A program made the translations under genes and the position numbers. Below the pieces are notes generated by a model, which was not told where the DNA came from, made no database searches, and saw nothing but the letters and a program-made list of their open reading frames with translations. Positions 47,627 to 55,604 of a DNA stretch of 64,000 bases are shown one piece after another. The stretch comes from Actinocorallia aurantiaca (GTDB taxonomy: Bacteria > Actinomycetota > Actinomycetes > Streptosporangiales > Streptosporangiaceae): NCBI RefSeq assembly GCF_039533685.1, contig NZ_BAAATZ010000009.1, positions 310,001 to 374,000 on the forward strand, read 5' to 3'. Positions within the stretch are counted from its first letter, which is position 1, and every line of letters begins with the position of its first letter.

Positions 47627-48157
47627 TCAGTCGTCGAGGTTCTCGGCGGAGAAGAGGGCGGAGGAGATCTCGTAGTAGAGCTGTTCCGGGTAGGGCATGA
47701 AGGTCACCACCCTGAACGCCTGGTCGTCTCCGGCGCTCTCCATGAAGAACGTGCCGTAGTCCAGGATCTCGCCCAGCACGGTGCGTTCCATCCGGATGTC
47801 GGTGACCTTGCCGCGCGGGATCATGCCGACGCGGCGGGCGACCAGCCCCCGGATGTAGAGGAGGCGGAGGTCGGTGACGATGAAGAACTCCACCGACCAG
47901 GTGACCAGTTTCCAGCCGAGCCGGCCGAGGACGAGGAGCCAGGCGACCCAGACCGCGAGGACGGCCGCGCCTCCGCCGAGCCAGCCGGTGAGCGCGCCGG
48001 CGGCGATGAGCCCGCCGAGCACCTCGCAGAAGTAGCGCAGCAGCACGGCGGGGTGGCGGCGCACCGCGATGACGTTGCCCTCGTTCTCCATGAGGTACTT
48101 GCGGAACACACGGGCCCTGGTTCGTTCCCGTACGACCATCACCTGGTTGAAGCGCAC
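47627..48157 (-). CDS. Bacterial PH-domain membrane protein
   Basis: About 176 residues. An N-terminal basic region is followed by two hydrophobic helices (LLRYFCEVLGGLIAAGALTG, AAVLAVWVAWLLVLGRLGWK), then a PH (DUF304-like) domain: FFIVTDLRLLYIRGLVARRV, MIPRGKVTDIRMERTVLGEI. The start is uncertain: GTG 48157 is used, while GTG 48175 and ATG 48139 are also in frame. It lies 121 bases upstream of the FAD gene in the same direction. Confidence 0.8.
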   Translation of the reverse strand: MRFNQVMVVRERTRARVFRKYLMENEGNVIAVRRHPAVLLRYFCEVLGGLIAAGALTGWLGGGAAVLAVWVAWLLVLGRLGWKLVTWSVEFFIVTDLRLLYIRGLVARRVGMIPRGKVTDIRMERTVLGEILDYGTFFMESAGDDQAFRVVTFMPYPEQLYYEISSALFSAENLDD

Positions 48158-48251
48158 GGCTTCAGCATCGCACACGGAAGGGCGCTCGCCCCGGTCTCGC
48201 GGTCCGGGATCGGCCGTGAAGTAAATCTATAAACTCGACCAACTAGGTGGG

Positions 48252-48257
48252 TAATAT
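48252..48257 (+). promoter_or_regulatory. Candidate -10 for the winged-helix gene
   Basis: TAATAT ends 6 bases before ATG 48264, in an AT-rich stretch (TAAATCTATAAACTCG upstream), suggesting a leaderless transcript. Confidence 0.5.
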
Positions 48258-48263
48258 GGCGTC

Positions 48264-48713
48264 ATGGATTCCACAACATTCGCCACCAAGGTGGAGGGCC
48301 TCGCCCCCGGTGAGGGGCGGCTGCTCGGTGTCGTCCCGATGGAGGGCACCCGCACCGCGCTGGTGATAGTCGGTCACCTGGTGGAGCTCGGAAGCGAGGG
48401 GGAGCCGGCGGACCTCCCCGTCCGGCCGCTGGGCGACGGCCTGGCCGTCGACCCCGTGGCCCGATGCGTGCGCGCGGACGGGCGGACGGTCCCGCTCACG
48501 TACCAGGAGTTCGAGCTGCTGGCCCATCTGACGGCCAGTCCTGGCCGGGTGCACTCCCGCGGTCAACTCCTGCGCGCGGTGTGGGGCCACACGGACGCGG
48601 GCTCGCTTCGCACGGTGGACGTTCACGTGCATAGACTCCGCAGTAAGCTCGGATCTTACCGCGAGAGGATCGTCACGGTCAGGAGGCTGGGTTACATGTA
48701 CACCCAGCGCTGA
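48264..48713 (+). CDS. Winged-helix DNA-binding protein (OmpR/PhoB type, no receiver domain)
   Basis: A 149-residue protein. The C-terminal 95 residues are an OmpR/PhoB-type winged helix: RTVPLTYQEFELLAHLTASP, HSRGQLLRAVWGH, TVDVHVHRLRSKLG and VRRLGYMY. The N-terminal 50 residues are not a response-regulator receiver: there is no phospho-acceptor Asp pattern, and the protein is too short. It is probably a stand-alone regulator, and its neighbour to the right is a conservon sensor kinase. Regulation of the neighbouring locus is a guess from position. Confidence 0.85.
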   Translation: MDSTTFATKVEGLAPGEGRLLGVVPMEGTRTALVIVGHLVELGSEGEPADLPVRPLGDGLAVDPVARCVRADGRTVPLTYQEFELLAHLTASPGRVHSRGQLLRAVWGHTDAGSLRTVDVHVHRLRSKLGSYRERIVTVRRLGYMYTQR

Positions 48714-48731
48714 CTTTCAGTGACCCCTTTG

Positions 48732-48759
48732 TTGAGTTTGGGCGAGGTTGACCTACGAT
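48732..48759 (+). promoter_or_regulatory. Candidate promoter of the first conservon
   Basis: TTGAGT (48732-48737) and TACGAT (48754-48759), 16 bp apart, 68 bases before the sensor gene start. Confidence 0.5.
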
Positions 48760-48827
48760 GAGCCCGACGTGCAACATGAGCTTTCTGAAAGCCGTGTGAC
48801 GGCTATTACAGGATTGCGCAGGTTGTC

Positions 48828-51206
48828 ATGGCTTCGCTCAAGCCCCGGACACGTAGCATCCGGGCCAGGATCGCCCTCCTCCTCGTCGTTCCGCTGCTCT
48901 CGCTCGTCGGGCTCTGGGGATTCGCGCTGAGCCTCACGCTTCCCGACGCCCAGAGCAAGTTCAAGATCGACACCGCGTACGAGAGCGTCGGCCTCCCCTC
49001 CGCCTCCCTGATGGGGGCGTTGCAGTACGAACGGAAGCTGAGCGTCCTGCACGTCGCCGGGAAGCAGGGCCCCGAGGGCGAGGTCTACCAGCAGCTCGTG
49101 GGGGTGCGCACCCAGGTCGACCAGTTCCTGAAGACCTACCGCGCCAAGGCGCTCACGAGCGACGTGCGCGACACGGTCGGCGACGACACCGCCAAGCTCA
49201 TCGACACCTTCAGCACCGAGCTCGACAAGCTGACCGAACTCCGCGAGGACGTCGACGGCAAGCTCGTCAAGCCCGCCGCGGCGACCGACGGCTACACCAA
49301 GGCGGTCAACGCGGGCCTCAACGTCTTCGGCTCGCTGCTGCTCGCCGACGACGTCGACCTCTACCGCAAGAGCAACGCCCTCATCTCCTACAACTGGGCG
49401 CGCGAGTTCGTCCTGCGGGAGGACCTCGTGGTCCTCACCGCGCTCGCCGACAAGGGCCGCATGACCAAGGCGCAGTCCCAGTCCTTCGGCATCCTGGTCA
49501 CCGGACACCGGCAGATGACGGCGATGTCCCAGGAGAACCTGGGCGCCTCGATGGCCGCCCTGATGCAGGAGATCTTCAACTCCCCGCACTACGCGGCCTT
49601 CAGCCAGCTGGAGAACCAGGTCCTGCAGGCGGCGGCCGGCCCCTCGGGGCGGCTGCCCGCCTCGGTCGCCAAGGACTGGGCCGCCACCACCGACCAGCTC
49701 GTCACGCTGTGGACCGACAACGTGAACAAGGCCGGCATGGTCATCAAGAAGGACTCCGAGAAGGTGGGGGACGAGGTCATCTGGCGGCTGGCCATGGCCA
49801 CGGGAGCGGGCCTGCTGGCGGTCGTGGTCTCCCTCGTGCTGACCGTGGCCCTCGTCCGCAGCCTCGTCAAGGAGATCGCGCAGCTGCAGAACGCGGCCTG
49901 GGAGCTGGCCGAACGGCGGCTGCCCTGGGTCGTCGGCAGGCTGCGGCGCGGTGAGAACGTCGACGTGGCCCAGGAGGTGCCGCCGCTGGACATCGGCGCC
50001 AGGACCACCGAGGTCGCCAAGGTGGCCGACGCGTTCAACCGGGTGCAGAACACCGCCATGCAGACCGCGGTCGGCGAGGCGCACCTGCGCAAGGGCATCA
50101 GCCGGGTCTTCCTCAACCTGGCCTGGCGCAGCCAGTCGCTGCTGCACCGGCAGCTGCGCATGCTGGACGGCCTCGAGCGCAAGGCCGGCGACCCCGACAC
50201 CCTCAACGACCTGTTCCAGCTCGACCACCTCACCACCCGCATGCGGCGGCACGCCGAGGGCCTCATCATCCTCTCGGGCGCCGCGCCCGGCCGCTCCTGG
50301 AGCAAGCCGGTGCACATGTCGGACGTGCTGCGCGGAGCGGTCGCCGAGGTCGAGGACTACACCCGGGTCGAGGCCGTGTCCAACTCCCCGGTGGCGCTGA
50401 CCGGCGCCGCCGTCACCGACGTCATCCACCTGCTGGCCGAGCTCATCGAGAACGGCACCGCCTACTCGCCGCCGCCCACCGAGGTGCTGGTGCACGGCGA
50501 GGTCGTGGGCAACGGGTTCGCCGTCGAGATCGTCGACCGGGGCGTCGGCCTCACCCCCGCGGAGTTCGACGAGCTCAACGAGCGCCTGTCCAGGGCTCCC
50601 GAGTTCGACCTCGCCGACACCGACCGGCTCGGCCTGTTCGTGGTCTCGCGCCTGGCCGCCCGGCACGGCATCAAGGTGACGCTGCAGCCTTCGGCCTACG
50701 GAGGCGTCAGCGCGGTCGTGGTGATGCCGCACTCGCTGATCGTCCCCGAGACGGCGATCGACGACGAGCAGCCCTCGATCGAGGCCCGCCCGTCCTCGGC
50801 TCCGGCGGGCCGCGCCGCCCCGCGGGCGCAGGCGCCCCTCTCCTACACCGCGCCCGGCCAGATCTCCGCCCCGGCCGCCTCGGACTCCGGCGCCTTCCCC
50901 GCGTCCGACCCGGCCCCCGGCTCGGGCTCCGGCGCCTTCCCCGTCCCGACACGCACCTCCGCCCCGGCGCGCACCCCCGCCCCGGTCTCAGGGGTCATTC
51001 CGCCGAACGAGGAGGGCGGGCTGCCCCGCCGGGTCAGGCAGAACAACCTGGCTCCGCAGCTGCGTCAGGACACCTTCTCCGCCCCCACCGGCTCCGGGGT
51101 CCCGGAGGACCGCGCGCCCGAGGAAAGCCGTGATCTCTTCAGTTCGCTGCAGGCCGGCTGGCAGCGTGCCAGGAACGAGAACGACGAGGACGGATACAGA
51201 TCATGA
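48828..51206 (+). CDS. cvnA: Conservon sensor histidine kinase-like protein CvnA (copy 1)
   Basis: A 792-residue membrane sensor. An N-terminal transmembrane helix (about 14-37) is followed by an extracytoplasmic nitrate/nitrite-sensing (NIT)-like helical domain (about 45-315) and a second helix (AMATGAGLLAVVVSLVLTVA). A HAMP-like segment and an ATPase domain follow: LAELIENGTAYSPPP (N box), VDRGVGLTPAEFD and DRLGLFVVSRLAARHG (G boxes). The usual phospho-acceptor His box is degenerate, as in other CvnA proteins. A Pro/Ala/Ser-rich tail of about 140 residues ends the protein. It is followed by cvnB and cvnC with overlaps; cvnD is absent. Confidence 0.9.
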   Translation: MASLKPRTRSIRARIALLLVVPLLSLVGLWGFALSLTLPDAQSKFKIDTAYESVGLPSASLMGALQYERKLSVLHVAGKQGPEGEVYQQLVGVRTQVDQFLKTYRAKALTSDVRDTVGDDTAKLIDTFSTELDKLTELREDVDGKLVKPAAATDGYTKAVNAGLNVFGSLLLADDVDLYRKSNALISYNWAREFVLREDLVVLTALADKGRMTKAQSQSFGILVTGHRQMTAMSQENLGASMAALMQEIFNSPHYAAFSQLENQVLQAAAGPSGRLPASVAKDWAATTDQLVTLWTDNVNKAGMVIKKDSEKVGDEVIWRLAMATGAGLLAVVVSLVLTVALVRSLVKEIAQLQNAAWELAERRLPWVVGRLRRGENVDVAQEVPPLDIGARTTEVAKVADAFNRVQNTAMQTAVGEAHLRKGISRVFLNLAWRSQSLLHRQLRMLDGLERKAGDPDTLNDLFQLDHLTTRMRRHAEGLIILSGAAPGRSWSKPVHMSDVLRGAVAEVEDYTRVEAVSNSPVALTGAAVTDVIHLLAELIENGTAYSPPPTEVLVHGEVVGNGFAVEIVDRGVGLTPAEFDELNERLSRAPEFDLADTDRLGLFVVSRLAARHGIKVTLQPSAYGGVSAVVVMPHSLIVPETAIDDEQPSIEARPSSAPAGRAAPRAQAPLSYTAPGQISAPAASDSGAFPASDPAPGSGSGAFPVPTRTSAPARTPAPVSGVIPPNEEGGLPRRVRQNNLAPQLRQDTFSAPTGSGVPEDRAPEESRDLFSSLQAGWQRARNENDEDGYRS

Positions 51207-51625
51207 CTAACACCCGCGCCGCGGCCACCGAACTGAGCTGGCTTCTGGACGATCTGGTCACCCGGGTCGGCGAGGTACGCAAGGCCGTCGTCCTGTCCAG
51301 GGACGGCCTGGTGATGGGGGTCTCCCAGGGGGTGAGCCGGGAGGAGGGCGACCACCTGGCGGCCCTCGCCTCCGGGCTGCACAGCCTGGCGGGCGGGACC
51401 CGCGTCCACTTCGGCGCGGGCGAGGTCCGGCAGACGATCGTCGAGCTGGACACCGGCCTGTTCTTCGTGGCGTCGGCCGGCCAGGGCGCCTGCCTGGCGG
51501 TGCTGAGCGAGGCCGGGGCCAACGCGGGACTGGTCGCCTACGAGATGTCGATGCTGGTCAAGCGGGTGCGCCGCCTGCTGTCCGCGGCTCCGAGGCAGCC
51601 GGGGGTCGGCGATGGGCAGATTTGA
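51203..51625 (+). CDS. cvnB: Roadblock/LC7 domain protein CvnB (copy 1)
   Basis: A 140-residue roadblock-fold protein, ELSWLLDDLVTRVGEVRKAV, VVLSRDGLVMGVSQGV and GQGACLAVLSEAGANAGLVA. In conservons CvnB binds the small GTPase CvnD and the sensor at the membrane. The start overlaps the sensor stop (ATGA). Since no cvnD follows here, it may use the CvnD encoded at 60373 or act without one. Confidence 0.92.
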   Translation: MTNTRAAATELSWLLDDLVTRVGEVRKAVVLSRDGLVMGVSQGVSREEGDHLAALASGLHSLAGGTRVHFGAGEVRQTIVELDTGLFFVASAGQGACLAVLSEAGANAGLVAYEMSMLVKRVRRLLSAAPRQPGVGDGQI

Positions 51626-51986
51626 CGAACGCTGGGTGGACGAAGAGGCGGGGCCGATCGTCCGCTCCTACGCGGTGGTGCGGGGCCGCACCCAGCCCCG
51701 GGGCCTCGCGCTGGACCTGGTGAGCCTGCTGAGCGCGACGGGGAGGGAGCCGCCGCACGGCACGCGGCTGTCCCGCGAGGAGACCCGCATGCTGGCCCTG
51801 TGCTGGCAGCCCGCGGCGATCGCCGACCTGGCCTCCGACCTCGACCTGCCGCTGGGCGTGGTGAAGGTGCTCGCCGGCGAGATGTGCCACCTGGGGCTTC
51901 TGGAGGTCAGAAAGCCCGGCCGCCGCATGGTGCAGGCGGACCAGGCCCTCCTCCAGCGGGTCCTGGAGGACCTGAAGGCCCTCTGA
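51612..51986 (+). CDS. cvnC: DUF742 protein CvnC (copy 1)
   Basis: A 124-residue DUF742 protein with a winged-helix-like core: WVDEEAGPIVRSYAVVRGRT, IADLASDLDLPLGVVKVLAG, EMCHLGLLEVR. It overlaps cvnB by 14 bases. The stop is followed by a hairpin and then an opposite-strand gene, so the operon ends here without the GTPase gene that normally comes next. Confidence 0.92.
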   Translation: MGRFDERWVDEEAGPIVRSYAVVRGRTQPRGLALDLVSLLSATGREPPHGTRLSREETRMLALCWQPAAIADLASDLDLPLGVVKVLAGEMCHLGLLEVRKPGRRMVQADQALLQRVLEDLKAL

Positions 51987-51991
51987 CCCGC

Positions 51992-52022
51992 TCCCGGCGG
52001 AGAGGCGTCCCCCCCGCCGGGA
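51992..52022. terminator. Terminator between cvnC and the prenyl synthase gene
   Basis: TCCCGGCGG (51992-52000) with CCGCCGGGA (52014-52022), 9-bp stem, 13-base loop, between convergent genes. Confidence 0.6.
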
Positions 52023-52026
52023 CTCG

Positions 52027-53052
52027 CTAGGCGCGGCGCGCGACGATGTATCGGGCCAGCGCCGCCAGCTCCTCACCGGCGCGCCCGCCGACCTCGTCGA
52101 TGAGCGCCAGCGCCGCCGCCGTCTCCCGCTCCGCCAGCTCCTCGGTGTAGGAGCGTCCGCCCGCCCGCTCGATCAGCAGGGCCGCCCGCCGCGCCTCCAG
52201 CCCGTCCGCGGGCCGCGCCTCCAGCAGGCGCACCAGCTCCTCGTCCCCGGCCCGCAGCGCGGCGACGACCGGAAGGCTCTTCTTGCCCTGGCGCAGGTCG
52301 TTGTAGACGGCCTTGCCGGTGACCTCGGTCTCGCCCCAGATGCCGAGCAGGTCGTCCACGGCCTGGAACGCCAGCCCCAGGTGACGGCCCATCCGGTCCA
52401 TCTTCTCCGAGCCCTCGCGGTCGCCGCCGCCCAGCAGCCATCCGATCGAGGCCGCGCACCCGAGCAGCGACGCGGTCTTGCCGACGGCCATCGCGCGGTA
52501 CTCCTCGACGGTGACCGCGTCGGGACCGCTCCAAGGCCGGCTCTCGAAAGCGGTGTCGGCGGCCTGCCCGTTGACGAGTTCCACCAGCACCGAGGTCAGC
52601 CGGAGCACCGCGTCCGCGTTGCCGGTCCTGGCGAGGGTGTCCAGGGCCAGGGCCAGCAGCCCGTCCCCGGTCAGGACCGCCGCTCCGACCCCGTAGGCCT
52701 TCCACGCGGTCGCACGGTGCCTGCGCAGCTCGTCGCCGTCCATGATGTCGTCGTGCACCAGGGAGAAGGCGTGGACGAACTCCACGGCCGCCGCGCCCGG
52801 TGCGGCGTCCTCGGCGCGCCCGCCGGCGGCGACCGCCGCCAGCCCGGCCAGCGCGGGACGGACGCCCTTGCCCCCGGCACCCGTCCGGGGGCTGCCGCCG
52901 ACCGTCAGCCAGCCGAGGGTGAATCCGGAGATCAACCGGGGAACGGGATGCAGCCGCTCCACCGCCTCCTGCATGGCCGGACGCATCCATCGCCTCGTCT
53001 CGTCCAGCGTCCCCGTGACCCCGTCCGGCGGGGTGAGCGTACCGGGCGTCAT
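52027..53052 (-). CDS. Polyprenyl (probably geranylgeranyl) diphosphate synthase
   Basis: Isoprenyl diphosphate synthase of 341 residues. The first Asp-rich motif DDIMD is at 101-105 in FVHAFSLVHDDIMDGDELRR. The second, DDLLG (233-237), is in FQAVDDLLGIWGE, with Gly where a third Asp is usual; this variant is common in actinobacterial GGPP synthases. KTASLLGCAASIGWLLGGG lies between them. Product length is not settled by sequence, but the neighbouring class I and class II diterpene-type enzymes make C20 most likely. It is divergent from the P450 gene across a 335-base AT-rich gap. Confidence 0.88.
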   Translation of the reverse strand: MTPGTLTPPDGVTGTLDETRRWMRPAMQEAVERLHPVPRLISGFTLGWLTVGGSPRTGAGGKGVRPALAGLAAVAAGGRAEDAAPGAAAVEFVHAFSLVHDDIMDGDELRRHRATAWKAYGVGAAVLTGDGLLALALDTLARTGNADAVLRLTSVLVELVNGQAADTAFESRPWSGPDAVTVEEYRAMAVGKTASLLGCAASIGWLLGGGDREGSEKMDRMGRHLGLAFQAVDDLLGIWGETEVTGKAVYNDLRQGKKSLPVVAALRAGDEELVRLLEARPADGLEARRAALLIERAGGRSYTEELAERETAAALALIDEVGGRAGEELAALARYIVARRA

Positions 53053-53387
53053 TCGCAGCCCTTTCCACTACAACAGATCTTCATGTCAACTCTGGCAAAG
53101 AAATATCGCAGGATAAGCCATTCGTGTTTCATTCCCGTAAGCATCTTTCGATGACCGCCCGATCACGGAGGGTTATTTCGAGAAAGGTTTGCGACGGAGA
53201 GTTCGGCGTTGATCACTTGTCGTGTTCGTGTGCTCTGCATCACATTGGCTTGTCTGTTGTGTCGGCTTCGTGCACTCTTGATACGTAAGTGGATCATGAA
53301 AAACTTACGAGTTGTCGGATTTGTCTGATCTGTTCCAGCTTCAGGTGTTCCCTGGATGAACCGGTGAGAAGAAGAGGCGTCGGACCG
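53053..53387. other. AT-rich divergent promoter region of the terpene locus
   Basis: 335 bases without a gene between the prenyl synthase and P450 genes. It is clearly richer in A and T than its neighbours. It contains an inverted pair CGTAAG (53284-53289) and CTTACG (53304-53309), 20 bp centre to centre, and several GTCGTGTTCG/TGTCGG-like repeats. A shared control region is likely; no specific promoter can be named. Confidence 0.5.
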
Positions 53388-54743
53388 ATGGCCCTGAGTA
53401 CTTCCGTGAAGTCGGCTGTAAAAGCGCGCAGTCTGCCTATTTACCGAGACATTCCGAGCCTCCTCCGGGACCCGTTGAACTCGTTTGCGGAATGGGGCCG
53501 CCAGGCGGACGGCGAGATCGTCCGCCTCGACGCGAAGGTCTGCAGTCCCTATCTGATCACCGCGCCGGATCACGTCCAGCACATCCTGCGGGGCAACCAG
53601 GACAACTACGCCCGCGGGGGCATCTTCTACTCCCCGCTGAAGGACCTGTTCGGCGACGGCATCCTCGGCGCGGACGGCGACACCTGGGTGCACAGCCGCC
53701 GGATCATGCAGCCGATGTTCACCGCGCGGCACATCAAGCTGATCCAGTCGCGGATGGCGGGCTTCATCAACGAGGGACTGAACGCGCTGGAGGAGCCGGC
53801 CCGCACGGGCGCCCCGGTGGACGTCGACGACCTGATGGCCTCCATCGTGACGAAGGCGGTCGTCGGCCTCATCTTCGGCCAGCGGATCAGCCGCGAGCAG
53901 GCGGACGAGCTGACCGCGGCGACCAACACCCTCATCCCGTCCATGATCCCCCGGGTGGTCACGCCCTTCCTGCCCGAGTGGTTCCCCCGGCCCAAGGACC
54001 GCGTGTTCGCCGAGGCCATCAAGGTCTTCGACAAGCACATGTACGAGGTGGCCGCGGCCCGGCCGCGGGAGGGCGACGACGACCTGCTCACCCTGCTCCT
54101 GGGAGCCCCCGGCCCGGACGGCGGCCCGCCCTCGCCCAAGTGGCTTCGTGACAACTTCTCCGGGGTCTACGGCGCGGCGAGCGAGAGCACAGTCTCGGCG
54201 ATGGTCTGGCTGATGCCGATCCTGGCCCGGCACCCGGAGGTCCACGCGAAGCTGACCGCCGAGATCGACGAGGTCGTCGGGGCCGACGAGGTGGGCCCCG
54301 AGCACCTGCCGCGCCTGGTCTACACCAAGCAGGTCATCGACGAGCTGCTGCGCTACATGCCGGTGGGCTGGCTGTTCAGCCGGGTCGCGGTGGACGAGGA
54401 CGTGATCGACGGAGTGCGCATCCCCCGGGGCGCCGACATCCTGATCAGCCCGTTCATCAGCCACCGGAGCGAGAAGTACTGGGACCGGCCCCTGGAGTTC
54501 GACCCCGAGCGGTTCGCCCCGGGCGCCCCGCCCCCCAACCGCTACTCCTACTTCCCCTTCGGGGCCGGCGGCCACCTCTGCATCGGCAACCACCTCTTCG
54601 CGACGGAGGCGCTGCTGCTGCTGGCGGGGCTCTTCAGCAGGTTCCGCCTGGTGAACGTGACGCCGTCCGAACCCACCCGGGTGGTGGGAGCCACCATCAA
54701 ACCGCTGGAGAAGGTCGAGATGGTCGTGCGGCCCGCCCGCTGA
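53388..54743 (+). CDS. Cytochrome P450
   Basis: A 451-residue P450. The I-helix is GVYGAASESTVSAMVW, the ExxR motif is in VIDELLRYMP, and the PERF-like region is FDPERFAPG. The heme loop is FPFGAGGHLCIGNHLF with the axial Cys. P450 genes are frequent next to conservons (CvnE) and in terpenoid clusters; here it sits between both, so either role is possible. As it is co-directional with the two cyclases (24 bases to the next gene), oxidation of a diterpene is the favoured reading. ATG 53388 has an AGAGG site. Confidence 0.92.
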   Translation: MALSTSVKSAVKARSLPIYRDIPSLLRDPLNSFAEWGRQADGEIVRLDAKVCSPYLITAPDHVQHILRGNQDNYARGGIFYSPLKDLFGDGILGADGDTWVHSRRIMQPMFTARHIKLIQSRMAGFINEGLNALEEPARTGAPVDVDDLMASIVTKAVVGLIFGQRISREQADELTAATNTLIPSMIPRVVTPFLPEWFPRPKDRVFAEAIKVFDKHMYEVAAARPREGDDDLLTLLLGAPGPDGGPPSPKWLRDNFSGVYGAASESTVSAMVWLMPILARHPEVHAKLTAEIDEVVGADEVGPEHLPRLVYTKQVIDELLRYMPVGWLFSRVAVDEDVIDGVRIPRGADILISPFISHRSEKYWDRPLEFDPERFAPGAPPPNRYSYFPFGAGGHLCIGNHLFATEALLLLAGLFSRFRLVNVTPSEPTRVVGATIKPLEKVEMVVRPAR

Positions 54744-54767
54744 GCCCGAACGACACGAGGACATGTG

Positions 54768-55604
54768 GTGAACGACCTGCTCAACGCCCGGAGCTGCGGA
54801 GTGGCGGCGGCCGTCGGAGGCCAGTCGCAGCGCCGGATGCGCGCCTGGGCGCAGAAGTACCCGGGCCTGTACGACAAACCGGAGTTCGACCCGGCGCTGT
54901 TCGGCACCCTGGCCCAGGCCACCGCCTTCAGCGGTCCCTGGTACGACGCCGACCAGCTCACCGCGGCCAACAAGACCTGCCTGTGGGCGTTCGGGCTGGA
55001 CTGGCTCGTCGACTACCAGGCGCAGAGCGAGGAGGAGGTCGGCGCGCTGCTGGCCCGGGTCGCCTCGGTGGCCGACGGGGCGGAGCCGGAGGACGAGCTC
55101 ACCGCCTTCCTCGCCGAACTCCGCGACGACCTCCCCCCGGACCCCGCCCTGCGCGCGATCTGGCGGGAGGAGCTCCGGGACATGCTCGACGGGATGGCGC
55201 TGGAGTGGCGCTGGAAGAGCCGCGGGCCGCGCCCCTCCTTCGAGGAGTACCTGGACAACGCCGACAACCTCGGATTCGCCTTCGTCTTCTTCGCGCACTG
55301 GATCGCCAACGGGGCGTCCGGCGAACTCGCGGAGGTCCGCAAGGCCAGCCGGGCCGTCCAGCAGGTGATCCGGCTGCTCAACGATCTGGGCACCTACGAG
55401 CGCGACCTGCAGTGGGGCGACCTCAACGCACTGCTGCTGGGGGTCGACCGGCCGACCGTCGAGCGGAAGGTCGCCGAGCTGTCCGCCGAGGCGGTGCGGC
55501 TGCTGGAGCCGCTCCCGCCGGAGCACGGCGGCTACATGCGCCGGCAGATGGAGTTCTGCGGCGGCTTCTACGGCGTCACCGACTACTGGGGTGTCGAATT
55601 TTGA
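54768..55604 (+). CDS. Class I terpene synthase
   Basis: A 278-residue all-helical terpene synthase. Metal-binding motif 1 is GLDWLVDYQAQS (D78...D82, a DxxxD variant). The NSE-type motif is LLNDLGTYERDL (N205, D206, T209, D213). WGVEF ends the protein. It ionises an allylic diphosphate, here probably the product of the class II cyclase encoded next. GTG 54768 is chosen (GAGGA 6 bases ahead); GTG 54765 is adjacent. The stop overlaps the TTG of the next gene, so class I and class II proteins are made in a coupled way. Confidence 0.85.
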   Translation: MNDLLNARSCGVAAAVGGQSQRRMRAWAQKYPGLYDKPEFDPALFGTLAQATAFSGPWYDADQLTAANKTCLWAFGLDWLVDYQAQSEEEVGALLARVASVADGAEPEDELTAFLAELRDDLPPDPALRAIWREELRDMLDGMALEWRWKSRGPRPSFEEYLDNADNLGFAFVFFAHWIANGASGELAEVRKASRAVQQVIRLLNDLGTYERDLQWGDLNALLLGVDRPTVERKVAELSAEAVRLLEPLPPEHGGYMRRQMEFCGGFYGVTDYWGVEF

